From: Firm-04 sp964479595
GTDB lineage: Bacteria; Bacillota; Clostridia; Oscillospirales; Ruminococcaceae
Direction: 5' to 3'
DNA: 64,000 bases
Assembly: GCA_964479595.1 (NCBI GenBank)
Contig: CAYZMU010000001.1
Span: forward strand, 109,626 to 173,625
Part shown: positions 9,463 to 17,924 of the stretch, piece after piece
How the letters are laid out: each line of letters starts with the position of its first letter
Position numbering within the stretch: position 1 is the stretch's first letter
The notes under the pieces: generated by a model
Seen by the model: only the letters and a program-made list of their open reading frames with translations
Told to the model about the DNA's origin: nothing
The model's database searches: none
Program-made: the position numbers and the translations under genes

Positions 9463-10617
9463 ATGACTGATTTTGTATACGAGGATTCATTCGACCCGCA
9501 GGTAAATATCAAGGTCGTCGGGGTAGGCGGCGGCGGCGGGAACGCGCTGGACTGCATGGTTCAGGCGGATGTCAAGAACATTGAGTATATCGCGATTAAC
9601 ACCGACGCCAAGGCGCTGCTCAACTCCAAAGCGCCGACGCGGATTCAGATCGGCGCGAAGCTGACGAAGGGCCGCGGCGCGGGGAACAAGCCTGAAATCG
9701 GCAAGCAGTCCGCGGAGGAGAACCGCGATGAAATCAGCAACGCGCTGAAGGGCTCGGACATGATTTTCATCACGGCGGGCATGGGCGGCGGCACGGGAAC
9801 GGGCGCGGCGCCTGTGGTGGCGCAGATTGCGCAGGAGCTGGGGATTCTGACGGTTGCCGTGGTCACGAAGCCGTTCGCGTTTGAGCGCGAGCAGAAAATG
9901 GCGCAGGCGGAGCTGGGCATTGAGAATCTCAAGCAATATGTCGATTCTTTGATTATCATCCCCAACGAGCGCCTTTTGGTCGGGATGGACAAGCCCCTGA
10001 CGATGCGGCAGAGTTTCGCGCTGGCGGACAATATCCTGAAAACCGGCGTCAAGTCCATCTCCGATCTGATTGTGGAGGACGGCTATATCAATCTCGATTT
10101 CGCGGATGTCTCCACGATTATGAAGGGCGCGGGGTACGCGCACATGGCCATCGGGCACGGCGCGGGGAAGAACAAGGCGGAGGAGGCGGCGAACGCCGTC
10201 ATCTCGAGCCCGCTGCTTGAGACTTCCATCACGGGAGCGAAGCGGCTGCTCATCAACATCGCCATGAGCGAGGATGTGCTGTCCACGGAAGTCGACGCCG
10301 CCACGCAGATGATTACGGAAACGGCGGCAAAGGGCGTGGAGGTCATTCTGGGCACCGCGTTCAAGGAAGACATGAGCGATGAGATGGTGATTACGGTAAT
10401 CGCGGCGGGCTACGACGAGCCGGAGCGCGAGCCGAAGGCGCAGCAGGAGTCTGTTGGCGGCAGCGGTGTGATTCCGATTAAGAATCCGCTGGTGGACGGT
10501 TTTCAGTCGGTTGATCCGAGACAGCCGTCCGCGCGTCCGCAGCGTTCCGCGATACCGAGGCTGGATGATGACGATGATGATCTGCAGGATATCTTTGACA
10601 TTTTGGACAGAAAATAA
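9463..10617 (+). CDS. ftsZ: Cell division GTPase FtsZ
   Basis: Tubulin homologue that forms the Z ring. An in-frame ATG exists at 9418, but ATG 9463 (MTDFVYEDSF) follows GGGAGGAAC and is preferred, giving 384 aa. The tubulin signature GGGTGTGAAPV, the T7 loop with NLDFADV, and the rest of the GTPase core are intact. The C-terminal tail is odd: after a linker it ends in SAIPRL, a run of Asp, and LQDIFDILDRK. The usual DIPxFLR-type peptide with a basic tail, which binds FtsA, SepF and EzrA, is not recognisable. Monocistronic between its own promoter and a hairpin. Confidence 0.97.
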   Translation: MTDFVYEDSFDPQVNIKVVGVGGGGGNALDCMVQADVKNIEYIAINTDAKALLNSKAPTRIQIGAKLTKGRGAGNKPEIGKQSAEENRDEISNALKGSDMIFITAGMGGGTGTGAAPVVAQIAQELGILTVAVVTKPFAFEREQKMAQAELGIENLKQYVDSLIIIPNERLLVGMDKPLTMRQSFALADNILKTGVKSISDLIVEDGYINLDFADVSTIMKGAGYAHMAIGHGAGKNKAEEAANAVISSPLLETSITGAKRLLINIAMSEDVLSTEVDAATQMITETAAKGVEVILGTAFKEDMSDEMVITVIAAGYDEPEREPKAQQESVGGSGVIPIKNPLVDGFQSVDPRQPSARPQRSAIPRLDDDDDDLQDIFDILDRK

Positions 10618-10625
10618 AACAGAAG

Positions 10626-10668
10626 CGGGATTTGGGTCCTCAAAAGGGGCTCAGATCCCGTATCTTTT
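10626..10668 (+). terminator. Probable Rho-independent terminator after ftsZ
   Basis: CGGGATTTGGGTCC pairs, with G-U wobbles, with GGGGCTCAGATCCCG across a short A-rich loop. A modest T-rich stretch (TATCTTTT) follows. Confidence 0.65.
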
Positions 10669-10734
10669 CGTTTATCAGTAAATTTATGGGCAATTTGCAC
10701 GAAAAAAGGGACGTGAATTCTACATTTTGAGCGC

Positions 10735-10763
10735 TTGCGAAACGGCTCAGGATGTGGTATAAT
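10735..10763 (+). promoter_or_regulatory. SigA promoter for the DivIVA-like gene
   Basis: TTGCGA at 10735-10740, 17 bp, TATAAT at 10758-10763, preceded by ATGTGG (extended -10). It leaves a leader of about 150 nt with no recognised element before the gene at 10917. Confidence 0.75.
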
Positions 10764-10916
10764 ATAAGCGGAGCATTGTGGGGCAGACTTTGCCGAGGGT
10801 GACAATAGAGTCCTGCGCGGCCGCGAGGCGCGCGGGGGTTCGCGATTCACCAATCAGCACAGCTTTCATGAGCCTGCACAGCGCGCGAAAAATTCTTTGC
10901 GGAGGATGGGAGCTAT

Positions 10917-12212
10917 ATGGATCAACCGAATGTATTAAGAACGACGAAAATCGGCAACGGGTTTGTCAAGGAGGATGTGCTGCAGTACATCGATTCGCTG
11001 AACTCCGAGAATCTTGCTTTGCAGGAGCAGTTAAAGGAATTGGAAGCCGGCGCGGGCGGCGCGGGGCTGGACAAGGCGAAGGAACAGCAGTATGAAAAGG
11101 AAATTTCGCGGTTGCGCGGCGAGCTCGGCACAACGAAAAAGCAGCTTCGCGCGGCGCAGGAAGAGCTCAGCAAGCGCCCGGTAGTTTCCGGCGGCGAGGG
11201 CGGCGCGTCTTCAGAAGATCTGGCGGCGGCGCAGCAGTCCGTGCAGGAAATGGAGGGCAAGCTTACCGACGCGAAGGCGGATCTGGACGCGGCGCAGGCA
11301 CAGCTTCAGCTGGCGCAGAACGAGACGAATGAGCTTCAGGCGAAGGTGAAGAGCCTGCAGGAAGAAAACGCGTCGCTGCAGTCGGATTTGGCGGAGGCGT
11401 CCGTGCAGGCGCTCAACGCGCAGAACAATCCCGAAACGGCGCAGAAACTGGCGGAGCTGGGTGAGCAGCTCAGAAACGCGCAGGAGGAAACGGCCTCGCT
11501 GAAGGCGCAGCTTGAGGCGAAGGACGCGCAGATTCAGGAGCAGGCCGGGAAGTCCAATGAGGCGGATCTCAAAAAGCTCGCGGAATACGAGGGCATGATT
11601 TCCGAGATGAGCAGCGCGGCGGCGGAAAAGGACCGCCAGATTGAGACGCTGCAGCAGAAAGTCACGGATCTTGAGGAGAGCAGCGGCGATTCGATGGATA
11701 TGAGCGCCATCTTCATGGAGGCGCAGACGACCGCGAAGAAACTGAAATCCGAGGCGCGCAAGGAGGCCGACAAGCGCGTGGCGGACGCGAAGGCGGAGGC
11801 GGAGAAACTCGTTTCCGACGCGCAGGCGACCGCTGACAAGACCATTGCCGACGCGAACGCTCAGGCGGAGAAGAAGATTAATGACGCGGACGCGAAGGCG
11901 ATTCAGACCATCGCGGAGGCGGAGGAATCCGTACGCGCCTCGAAAGAGGAAGCGGAGCGCCGTCAGAAAAACACCGCTGAGACCGCGAAGACCGTGCGGT
12001 CGCTGCTCAATGGGGAGATTGATGCTGTCGAGCAGAAAATCGGCGATATTTCGAAGGTTTTGGCGACTCTCACCGAGCAGGCGGACGACCGGGTCAAAGA
12101 GGCGAAAGATGTCATCGCCAAGACGCGTGAATCCATTAAGGATACGGACGATCTGCCCAATCTGGACGATCTGGAAAGCGGCTCCGCGCAGAACGGGGAC
12201 GGCTGGAACTAA
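10917..12212 (+). CDS. DivIVA-like coiled-coil protein
   Basis: 431-aa, very Ala/Glu/Lys/Gln-rich protein that is almost entirely coiled coil. The N-terminus (GNGFVKEDVLQYIDSLNSEN) resembles the DivIVA membrane-targeting domain, which recognises curved membrane at poles and septa. Residues 30-250 are heptad-rich. Residues 260-360 are a repetitive Ala/Asp/Lys helix (ADKRVADAKAEAEKL type) like ATP-synthase b or GrpE stalks. GGAGGATGGGAG precedes ATG 10917. The location beside ftsZ supports a role in division-site or pole organisation, but the DivIVA match is short. The next gene begins one base after its stop. Confidence 0.7.
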   Translation: MDQPNVLRTTKIGNGFVKEDVLQYIDSLNSENLALQEQLKELEAGAGGAGLDKAKEQQYEKEISRLRGELGTTKKQLRAAQEELSKRPVVSGGEGGASSEDLAAAQQSVQEMEGKLTDAKADLDAAQAQLQLAQNETNELQAKVKSLQEENASLQSDLAEASVQALNAQNNPETAQKLAELGEQLRNAQEETASLKAQLEAKDAQIQEQAGKSNEADLKKLAEYEGMISEMSSAAAEKDRQIETLQQKVTDLEESSGDSMDMSAIFMEAQTTAKKLKSEARKEADKRVADAKAEAEKLVSDAQATADKTIADANAQAEKKINDADAKAIQTIAEAEESVRASKEEAERRQKNTAETAKTVRSLLNGEIDAVEQKIGDISKVLATLTEQADDRVKEAKDVIAKTRESIKDTDDLPNLDDLESGSAQNGDGWN

Positions 12213-12764
12213 GTGGAATATACGCTGCGCGTCGGACAGCTGCGGGAGATTGCGCGCGAGAGAAGGGCGCTTCGGGCCGGCGACCGCGTGATACTTTCCG
12301 GCACGGTCTACACCGCGCGGGACGCGGCGCACAAGGTCTTTGCCCGTGTGATACGGCAGGAGGGTGTCGAGGCGCTGCCTTTCACGCTCAGGGACGCGGT
12401 TATCTACTATGCCGGACCGACAGCGGCGCCGCCCGGGTACAGCATCGGGGCGTGCGGACCGACGACTTCCGGCAGGATGGATCCATACGCGCCGCGGCTT
12501 TATGACTGCGGGCTGCTCGCGACGATTGGCAAGGGTGAGCGCGGCGCGGCGGTCTGCGAGGCGATTTGCCGCAGCGCGGGGGTGTATTTGTGCGCGGTCG
12601 GGGGCGCGGGGGCGCTCGCGGCGTCACACATTGCCTCCTGTGAAGTGATCGCGTATCCGGAGCTGGGCTGCGAGTCTGTCAAACGTCTGGAGTTTGACCG
12701 TTTCCCGCTGCTGGTAACCATTGACAACGTGGGCGGCAATCTCTTTGAGCGGCGTTTTTCGTGA
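12213..12764 (+). CDS. Fumarate hydratase class I / L-tartrate dehydratase beta subunit (orphan)
   Basis: 183-aa beta subunit of the Fe-S hydro-lyase that interconverts fumarate and malate (or dehydrates tartrate). Matches are ILSGTVYTARDAAHK, YYAGPTAAPPG and the signature GACGPTTSGRMD, followed by IGKGERGA. In two-subunit enzymes this chain forms part of the active site, while the alpha chain holds the 4Fe-4S cluster. GTG 12213 starts directly after the TAA of the coiled-coil gene, so the two are translationally coupled. No alpha-subunit gene is present in the window. The substrate is not determined by sequence. Confidence 0.85.
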   Translation: MEYTLRVGQLREIARERRALRAGDRVILSGTVYTARDAAHKVFARVIRQEGVEALPFTLRDAVIYYAGPTAAPPGYSIGACGPTTSGRMDPYAPRLYDCGLLATIGKGERGAAVCEAICRSAGVYLCAVGGAGALAASHIASCEVIAYPELGCESVKRLEFDRFPLLVTIDNVGGNLFERRFS

Positions 12765-12832
12765 AATTTCACAATTTAGGGCTTTATACTTTGTGATATC
12801 TGACAATTTTTGTTTGGGCTGCCCGAAACATC

Positions 12833-12861
12833 TTGACATAGTTTGCTGTTTTGGGTATAAT
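12833..12861 (+). promoter_or_regulatory. Consensus SigA promoter of the long-leader zinc-ribbon transcript
   Basis: Perfect TTGACA at 12833-12838 and TATAAT at 12856-12861 with a 17-bp spacer. The next start codon is more than 400 bp downstream. Confidence 0.9.
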
Positions 12862-12867
12862 ATTAGA

Positions 12868-13278
12868 GTCATTCTGCTGTCTGAGGGCGGTGCCGTGCCC
12901 TCGGACACGGTGTGGCGGTACGGGCTGGTTCGCGTTCTTTTCGGAAGGGCATGTTGAGAACGTGTGGCCGGTATCGGCTTGAGGGTGTGTCCCTTGGCTT
13001 CTGGCTTTCGCGGTCTGGTATCGCGAGGGCGTTTTACGCGCGCAGAGAACGCGCGGCTTACAGGCTCTGTGTGCGCGGCACCGCCGCGTGAGCCCGGTGC
13101 AGTCCGGAAACTGCCCCTTTGATGGGTGGGAAACCTACCAGCATGACGACCCGGCAGCATCTCTTCCGGCGCGAGGCGTTTGGTTCGTCTCGATGGCCGG
13201 TGCCTACAGGCACAACCGGCAGCTGTGATGGCGTGACTCCGTCCGAGGTCCAAATTTTGAGAATCGAGGAAAATTCTT
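12868..13278 (+). ncRNA. Candidate structured leader RNA of unknown class
   Basis: About 410 nt between a perfect promoter and the zinc-ribbon gene, with no convincing ORF and much higher GC than the promoter region. Visible hairpins include GAGGGC/GCCCTC (12890-12910 region), CGCGCGCAGAG against CTCTGTGTGCGCG (13038-13076), CAGT..ACTG (about 13100) and a strong GCCGG-TGCC-TACA-GGCA-CAA-CCGGC element (13196-13222). The piece CCCGGTGCAGTCC resembles part of the cobalamin riboswitch core, but the B12 box and the other conserved blocks are not found in order, so I do not assign that class. It may be a cis-regulator or a stable ncRNA. Confidence 0.5.
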
Positions 13279-13557
13279 ATGTACGAAGACAGAACTTTAG
13301 TGTGCAATGAGTGCGGACAGGAGTTCGTATTCACCGCGGGTGAGCAGGAATTTTACGCGGAAAAGGGCTTCACGAATGACCCGAAGAAGTGCAAGGCCTG
13401 CCGTGACGCGAGAAAGAACGCCAACAGAGGCGAGCGCGAGATGTTTACCGCTATCTGCGCCAACTGCGGCAAAGAGGCGAGAGTGCCGTTCAAGCCTCGC
13501 GAGGACCGTCCGGTCTACTGCAGCGAGTGCTTCGCGCAGATGAAAGGTCAGGAGTAA
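13279..13557 (+). CDS. Zinc-ribbon domain protein
   Basis: 92-aa protein with two zinc-ribbon halves. CNEC near residue 9 pairs with CKAC near residue 37, and CANC near residue 60 pairs with CSEC near residue 82; all eight cysteines of the two pairs of CxxC motifs are intact. Related clostridial proteins are annotated as probable zinc-ribbon domain proteins without known function; nucleic-acid or metal binding is inference. ATG 13279 follows GAGGAAAATTCTT. It is preceded by the long structured leader and followed by a DUF1858 gene 54 bp later, before a terminator. Confidence 0.8.
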   Translation: MYEDRTLVCNECGQEFVFTAGEQEFYAEKGFTNDPKKCKACRDARKNANRGEREMFTAICANCGKEARVPFKPREDRPVYCSECFAQMKGQE

Positions 13558-13611
13558 GATACTCTGCGGGCGGCGCGGTGATACGCGGCTGCCTTGAAAG
13601 GATTGGTACTT

Positions 13612-13809
13612 TTGGAAATCACAAAGGATATGGTCATCGGCGACGTGCTCGACGAGGCGCCTGAGACCGCGACCTTCTTTCTGGATATGGGGATGCACTG
13701 CCTGGGATGCCCTTCCTCCCGCGGTGAAACCATTGAAGATGCCTGCGCGGTACACGGGATGCCCGTGGAGGAGTTCGTAGCGAAACTCAACGCACAAGTC
13801 AACCCGTAA
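13612..13809 (+). CDS. DUF1858 domain protein
   Basis: About 65-aa single-domain protein. It matches the DUF1858 pattern: ITKDMVIGDVL, then a segment with paired cysteines, GMHCLGCPSSRGETIEDAC, and HGMPVEEFVAKLN at the end. In other bacteria this domain occurs alone or fused to hybrid-cluster or redox proteins; its function is not established. The frame opens at TTG 13594, but TTG 13612 sits at proper distance from AAAGGA and gives the family's usual N-terminus. It is co-transcribed with the zinc-ribbon gene, and a terminator follows. Confidence 0.8.
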   Translation: MEITKDMVIGDVLDEAPETATFFLDMGMHCLGCPSSRGETIEDACAVHGMPVEEFVAKLNAQVNP

Positions 13810-13814
13810 GACCC

Positions 13815-13849
13815 AACTGCCGTGGGTGCTCCGCGGCAGTTTGTTTTTT
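13815..13849 (+). terminator. Rho-independent terminator after the DUF1858 gene
   Basis: AACTGCCG pairs with CGGCAGTT across an 11-nt loop, followed by TGTTTTTT. Confidence 0.85.
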
Positions 13850-13868
13850 CTGTAAAAGGAGACAGGCG

Positions 13869-15029
13869 ATGAACCGAAGGGAACTGGGCGAAATTCGCGG
13901 CCACTTCCGCCAAGACGCAAAATATTTTACATTAGAGCGTGTTCTGACGGCGTTTGTGGACACCCAGCGCTGCCCGCGCGGCATACATGTGCGGGAGGGC
14001 GCGGCGCTGGCGGAGGCGGACCGTGTGCTTTTGCTTGAGACCATCCGGCGGGTGCTGAACCCAAATCTCGGGCGCCAGAGTGTGGAACTGCCCTTTCGGG
14101 ATCACGCGTTCGGCGAGGACGGTGTTCAGACGCTGCTGACGGAGCTTTTGCGTTCGGAGCTTCAGACGGAGCAGACAGCGCTCGGATTTCTGCGGCGGCT
14201 GGCTCTGGCGGTGGATTCCGACGCCCCCTACGCGGTGCTTACGGCGTACTGCACCTATTCGCCGCCGCGCAAAAACAAGGCGGGGGATTCTGAGGACGCG
14301 GACGAAATTTTCCGCTATCTGGTGACGGCGCTCTGCCCGACCGCGAAGGCGGAGGACAAGCTGATTTACGACCGCTCAGGCGACGAGATTCTGCGGGAGG
14401 ATAATCCCAACGCGGTCATCAGCAAGCGCCCGACAGACGGCTTTTTGTTCCCGGTCTTTTCCGCGCGCGCCGCGGACGTCAGCCATGTGCTCTACTACAC
14501 CAAAACCCCGAACCGGCCGAATGAGAATCTGGTGGAGGAATTTCTCGAGTGCGACACGGAAAACACGGTGGCGTCGGAGCGCGGCAGTATGCGGGAGATT
14601 CTGACGGATCTGCTCGGTGACGCGCTCACTTACGAGACTGTGACCTCCGTCAATGAGCAGCTTTCCGAGATGGCGGCGCGAAACCGCGACGAGGACAGCC
14701 CCAATGAGGTGACGGGCAGAATTTTGCACAGAATGCTCTCCCGCGCGGGTGTGCCGGAGGAAAAACTCGGGCGGACGGAGGAAGTCTTTTCCGGGCACGC
14801 GGAAACCTCCCTCAAACCCGAACGTCTCGCGCTGCCCAAGACGGTGATTCACGTGCCGGAAATCACGGTTCAGGTGCGGAGCGGCGCGGAAAAGCGGGTG
14901 CATCTGGAGGCGGCTGAGGGGCGGCACTATATGGTCATCGATTTGGACGACGCGGAGATTGAGGTCAACGGTTATGATTTGATTGTTCCGGGCATGATGA
15001 CGGATTCGCCCGGGAAAAACGCGCGATAG
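13869..15029 (+). CDS. DUF4317 family protein
   Basis: 386-aa soluble protein with no signal peptide or membrane segment. The start (MNRRELGEIRGHFR) and overall length fit DUF4317, a clostridial family of unknown function. An internal AYCTYSPP stretch and the C-terminal ITVQVRSGAEKRV region are notable but not informative. ATG 13869 follows AAAAGGAGA. It begins a three-gene run with an Old Yellow Enzyme-like gene 14 bp downstream and rqcH after that. I cannot propose a function. Confidence 0.7.
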   Translation: MNRRELGEIRGHFRQDAKYFTLERVLTAFVDTQRCPRGIHVREGAALAEADRVLLLETIRRVLNPNLGRQSVELPFRDHAFGEDGVQTLLTELLRSELQTEQTALGFLRRLALAVDSDAPYAVLTAYCTYSPPRKNKAGDSEDADEIFRYLVTALCPTAKAEDKLIYDRSGDEILREDNPNAVISKRPTDGFLFPVFSARAADVSHVLYYTKTPNRPNENLVEEFLECDTENTVASERGSMREILTDLLGDALTYETVTSVNEQLSEMAARNRDEDSPNEVTGRILHRMLSRAGVPEEKLGRTEEVFSGHAETSLKPERLALPKTVIHVPEITVQVRSGAEKRVHLEAAEGRHYMVIDLDDAEIEVNGYDLIVPGMMTDSPGKNAR

Positions 15030-15043
15030 GGAAAGGAAATGAG

Positions 15044-16144
15044 ATGATGGACGCAGAACTCGAAAAACTGCGAAAGGAAGCGAGCGCGGAGGGGCTGTTT
15101 TTGCCGCTTTCGGAGGACCTTTCGGTCTTGGACACCCCGGTTGTGATGCACGGCCTTGACCTGCCCAACCGCACCGTACTGCAGATGCACCGCGTTTATG
15201 ACGCTGACGCGAACGGCGCGCCGACCGCCCTGACGACCGCGCGCTATGTGGACGCCGTGAAAGAGCACTGCTACGGCATGATCTGGACAGAACCGCTGGC
15301 GATTTCCCCCGACGCGCGCGCCTACAAGAACCAGCTGGTGCTGAGCGAGGCGAATCTGGAGGCTTTTTCGGCGCTCTGTGACGCGATTCACACCGCCGCC
15401 ATGGAGGCGCACGGCAGAGCGCCGGTAGTTATCGCCCTTCTGGACCACTCCGGCAGACGCGCGCTCATTCCCGTGACCACCGAGCGCAGCCGGGAACTGC
15501 CGACTGCCGCCGCGCAGCTGCCTGATGAGGAGATTACCAAGATTGTGGTCAACTGCGGCGTCTGCGCGAGAGTCGCGGAGGAGGCGGGTTTCTCCGGCGC
15601 GGCACTCAATGCCGTCGGGCGCAATCTCTTCGCGGAGAGTCTCGCCGCGTTCCACCGCAAGGGCAGGTTCGGCGGGGATTTTGACAATCGCACGCGTTTT
15701 CTCCGCGACGCGTTCACTTCCATGAAGCAGATGACCCGCGATACGCTCCTGACGCTGCGGCTCTGTCTGAGCGACGGGCTTCCCAAACCAAACGGTTGGG
15801 GGATGTCCTTCAGTGCGCCCTCCGAGCCCGATATTTCCGAGCCCACCATGCTCCTTCAGGTATTAAAGATGCTCTACGGCATCGAACTGGTCGCCTGCCA
15901 GATCGGGATTCCGAACATCAACTGGATGGGCGCCGCGGAAACAGAACCCGAGATTGTCTGTGTCAGCCGCCTCTGCGACTGTGTAGCGCAGCTCGACAGC
16001 AATCTGCAGCAGAATGTTCAGCTCATCATGCCGCAGTATCCGCTCCAGACGATTCCGTTTCGGAATCTCGCGGCGGGCATGATTGCCGGGGAATTCGCGA
16101 CCTTCGCGGGCTTCGCGGCGGGCTTCTGGACGGGCAGGAAGTGA
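15044..16144 (+). CDS. Old Yellow Enzyme-family flavin oxidoreductase-like protein (divergent)
   Basis: 366-aa TIM-barrel protein of the NADH:flavin oxidoreductase/2,4-dienoyl-CoA reductase group. N-terminal LPNRTVLQ, a LLDHSGRRA segment in the place of the usual QL.H.GR block, and GGDFDNRTRFLRD (the usual YGGSxENRxRF) support the family. The barrel is divergent: the typical PMAP start and HxxGYLxxQF block are altered (LNAVGRNLFAESLAAF), so catalytic competence is uncertain. There are no C-terminal Fe-S or NAD domains, as in short OYEs. RBS GGAAAGGAAATGAG precedes ATG 15044. Confidence 0.7.
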   Translation: MMDAELEKLRKEASAEGLFLPLSEDLSVLDTPVVMHGLDLPNRTVLQMHRVYDADANGAPTALTTARYVDAVKEHCYGMIWTEPLAISPDARAYKNQLVLSEANLEAFSALCDAIHTAAMEAHGRAPVVIALLDHSGRRALIPVTTERSRELPTAAAQLPDEEITKIVVNCGVCARVAEEAGFSGAALNAVGRNLFAESLAAFHRKGRFGGDFDNRTRFLRDAFTSMKQMTRDTLLTLRLCLSDGLPKPNGWGMSFSAPSEPDISEPTMLLQVLKMLYGIELVACQIGIPNINWMGAAETEPEIVCVSRLCDCVAQLDSNLQQNVQLIMPQYPLQTIPFRNLAAGMIAGEFATFAGFAAGFWTGRK

Positions 16145-16163
16145 GCGGAAAAGAGGGAGCGCA

Positions 16164-17924
16164 ATGGCTTTAGACGGCGCGTTTCTCAGCTGCGTGCGGC
16201 GGGAGATGGAAGTGCTGCGGGGCACGCGCGTGGAGAAGATTCACCAGCCCGCGCGCGATGTGCTGCTGTTTACTTTCCGCGGCGCGAGCGGCGCGTTCCG
16301 GGTGGTGTTTTCCGCGGCGGGCGATGCCTCGAGGGTTCACCTCACCGCGTATTCCCCGGAAAATCCCGCGCAGCCGCCGATGTTCTGCATGCTCCTTCGG
16401 AAGTATCTTCTGGGCGCGAAGCTCGAGGACATCACGCAGGAGGGCTTGGAGCGCGTTTTGTATTTTCAGTTTCGCGGGCGCGACGAGATGGGGGATTTGA
16501 CGGGCTACACGCTCGCGGCGGAGGTCATGGGGCGCTGGTCCAATGTGGTGCTGATTCACGGGAACGGCAAGATCATTGACAGCCTGCGCCGCGTGTACAG
16601 CGACACCTCGCGTGTGCGGCTGGTACTGCCTGACCTTCCCTATGCCGCGCCTCCGCGCAGAGAGCGGCTCAATTTCCTCACCTGCGGCGAGGGGGCGATC
16701 CGCGAGGCGCTGAAAACCTGCCGGGAGATGCCGCTCGCAAAGGGGCTTATCGAACTGTTTGAGGGCATTTCACCGATTGTCGCGCGGGAATGGGAGTTTT
16801 TCGCGGGGCGCTGTGAGCCCGTGTCGCTGCCGCTCAAGGATGGCGAGACGCTCGACAGGCTCTGCTACGCCATTTCCTCCGCGGCAAGGCGCCTCTCTGA
16901 CCCCGCGGCCTGCCGCTATACGGTCGTGCGGACAAAAGATCATACACCGCGCGATTTTTCCTTTCTGCCAATCCGCCAGTACGGCGCGCTGATGGTCACT
17001 TCCGAGTATGAGAGCCCCGGGGAACTGCTGGACGCGTTTTTCGCGCAGCGCGAGCATCAGAGAATGATGGCGCAGCGCAGCGGCAATCTGCTGAAAACGC
17101 TGGAAACCATCGACGAACGCGTCGCCAAGCGTGTGCACAATCAGCGCGAGGAACTGCTTGCCTGTGATTCCATGGAACTCGACCGCCGGCGCGGGGACTT
17201 GCTCTCCGCCAATCTCTATCGGCTGCGTGGCGGCGTTTCCGAAGTCGAGCTGGAGGATTTTTACGCCGAGGGTTCGCCCATGACGCGGATCGCGCTCGAC
17301 ACACGGCTCACACCCGCGCAGAACGCGCAGATGTACTATAAGAAATACCGCAAGGCGCAGACGGCGCGGCAGAAACTTTCCGAACTTATCGAGGCGGGGG
17401 AGCGCGAGCGGGAGTATATCCAGAGCGTTATGGAGGCGGCGGTCTGCGCGGAGAGCGAGGCGGATTTGGCGGAGATTCGCGCCGAACTGAGCGAACAGGG
17501 CTATCTGCGCCAGAGCCGGGAAACCGTAAGGCAGCGCAAGCCCCAAAAACCCCGGCATTTCCGCTCCGAGGACGGGTTTGATATTTATGTTGGCAGAAAC
17601 AATCGACAAAACGACCTGCTCACGCTGAAAACGGCGAAGAAACAGGATATATGGCTGCACGCGCACAACATTCCCGGCGCGCATACTATCATTGTCACGA
17701 ACGGGCAGACACCGCCCGACCGCACGATTGAGCAGGCGGCCATGCTCGCGGCACGCTACAGCGGCGGCAGGGAGCGGGGGAATGTGCCGGTGGATTACTG
17801 CCTTGTAAAATATGTAAAGAAACCAAGCGGTGCCAGACCCGGCATGGTGATTTACACCGACTACAAGACCGCGAATGTAACGCCCGACGAGGCGTTGGCA
17901 CAACGGCTGCGGATAGAAAACTGA
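16164..17924 (+). CDS. rqcH: Rqc2 homolog RqcH, ribosome-associated quality control (NFACT/FbpA family)
   Basis: 586-aa NFACT protein. In Bacillus, RqcH binds stalled 50S subunits carrying peptidyl-tRNA and recruits tRNA-Ala to add C-terminal alanine tails for degradation. Older annotations call it fibronectin-binding protein. NFACT-N has the FRGRDEMGD element near residues 105-113 corresponding to the conserved Asp-Arg region. A helical coiled-coil middle (about 285-440) follows, then NFACT-R with KQDIWLHAHNIPGAH. ATG 16164 follows AGAGGGAGC, 19 bp after the previous stop; the open frame extends further upstream without a site. Closed by a hairpin. Confidence 0.92.
   Translation: MALDGAFLSCVRREMEVLRGTRVEKIHQPARDVLLFTFRGASGAFRVVFSAAGDASRVHLTAYSPENPAQPPMFCMLLRKYLLGAKLEDITQEGLERVLYFQFRGRDEMGDLTGYTLAAEVMGRWSNVVLIHGNGKIIDSLRRVYSDTSRVRLVLPDLPYAAPPRRERLNFLTCGEGAIREALKTCREMPLAKGLIELFEGISPIVAREWEFFAGRCEPVSLPLKDGETLDRLCYAISSAARRLSDPAACRYTVVRTKDHTPRDFSFLPIRQYGALMVTSEYESPGELLDAFFAQREHQRMMAQRSGNLLKTLETIDERVAKRVHNQREELLACDSMELDRRRGDLLSANLYRLRGGVSEVELEDFYAEGSPMTRIALDTRLTPAQNAQMYYKKYRKAQTARQKLSELIEAGEREREYIQSVMEAAVCAESEADLAEIRAELSEQGYLRQSRETVRQRKPQKPRHFRSEDGFDIYVGRNNRQNDLLTLKTAKKQDIWLHAHNIPGAHTIIVTNGQTPPDRTIEQAAMLAARYSGGRERGNVPVDYCLVKYVKKPSGARPGMVIYTDYKTANVTPDEALAQRLRIEN

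Noticed and set aside
13081..13260. Cobalamin riboswitch
   Set aside because: Only a short core-like piece is present; the B12 box and the GCCACTG block are not found in the required order, and the downstream gene is not a cobalamin gene.
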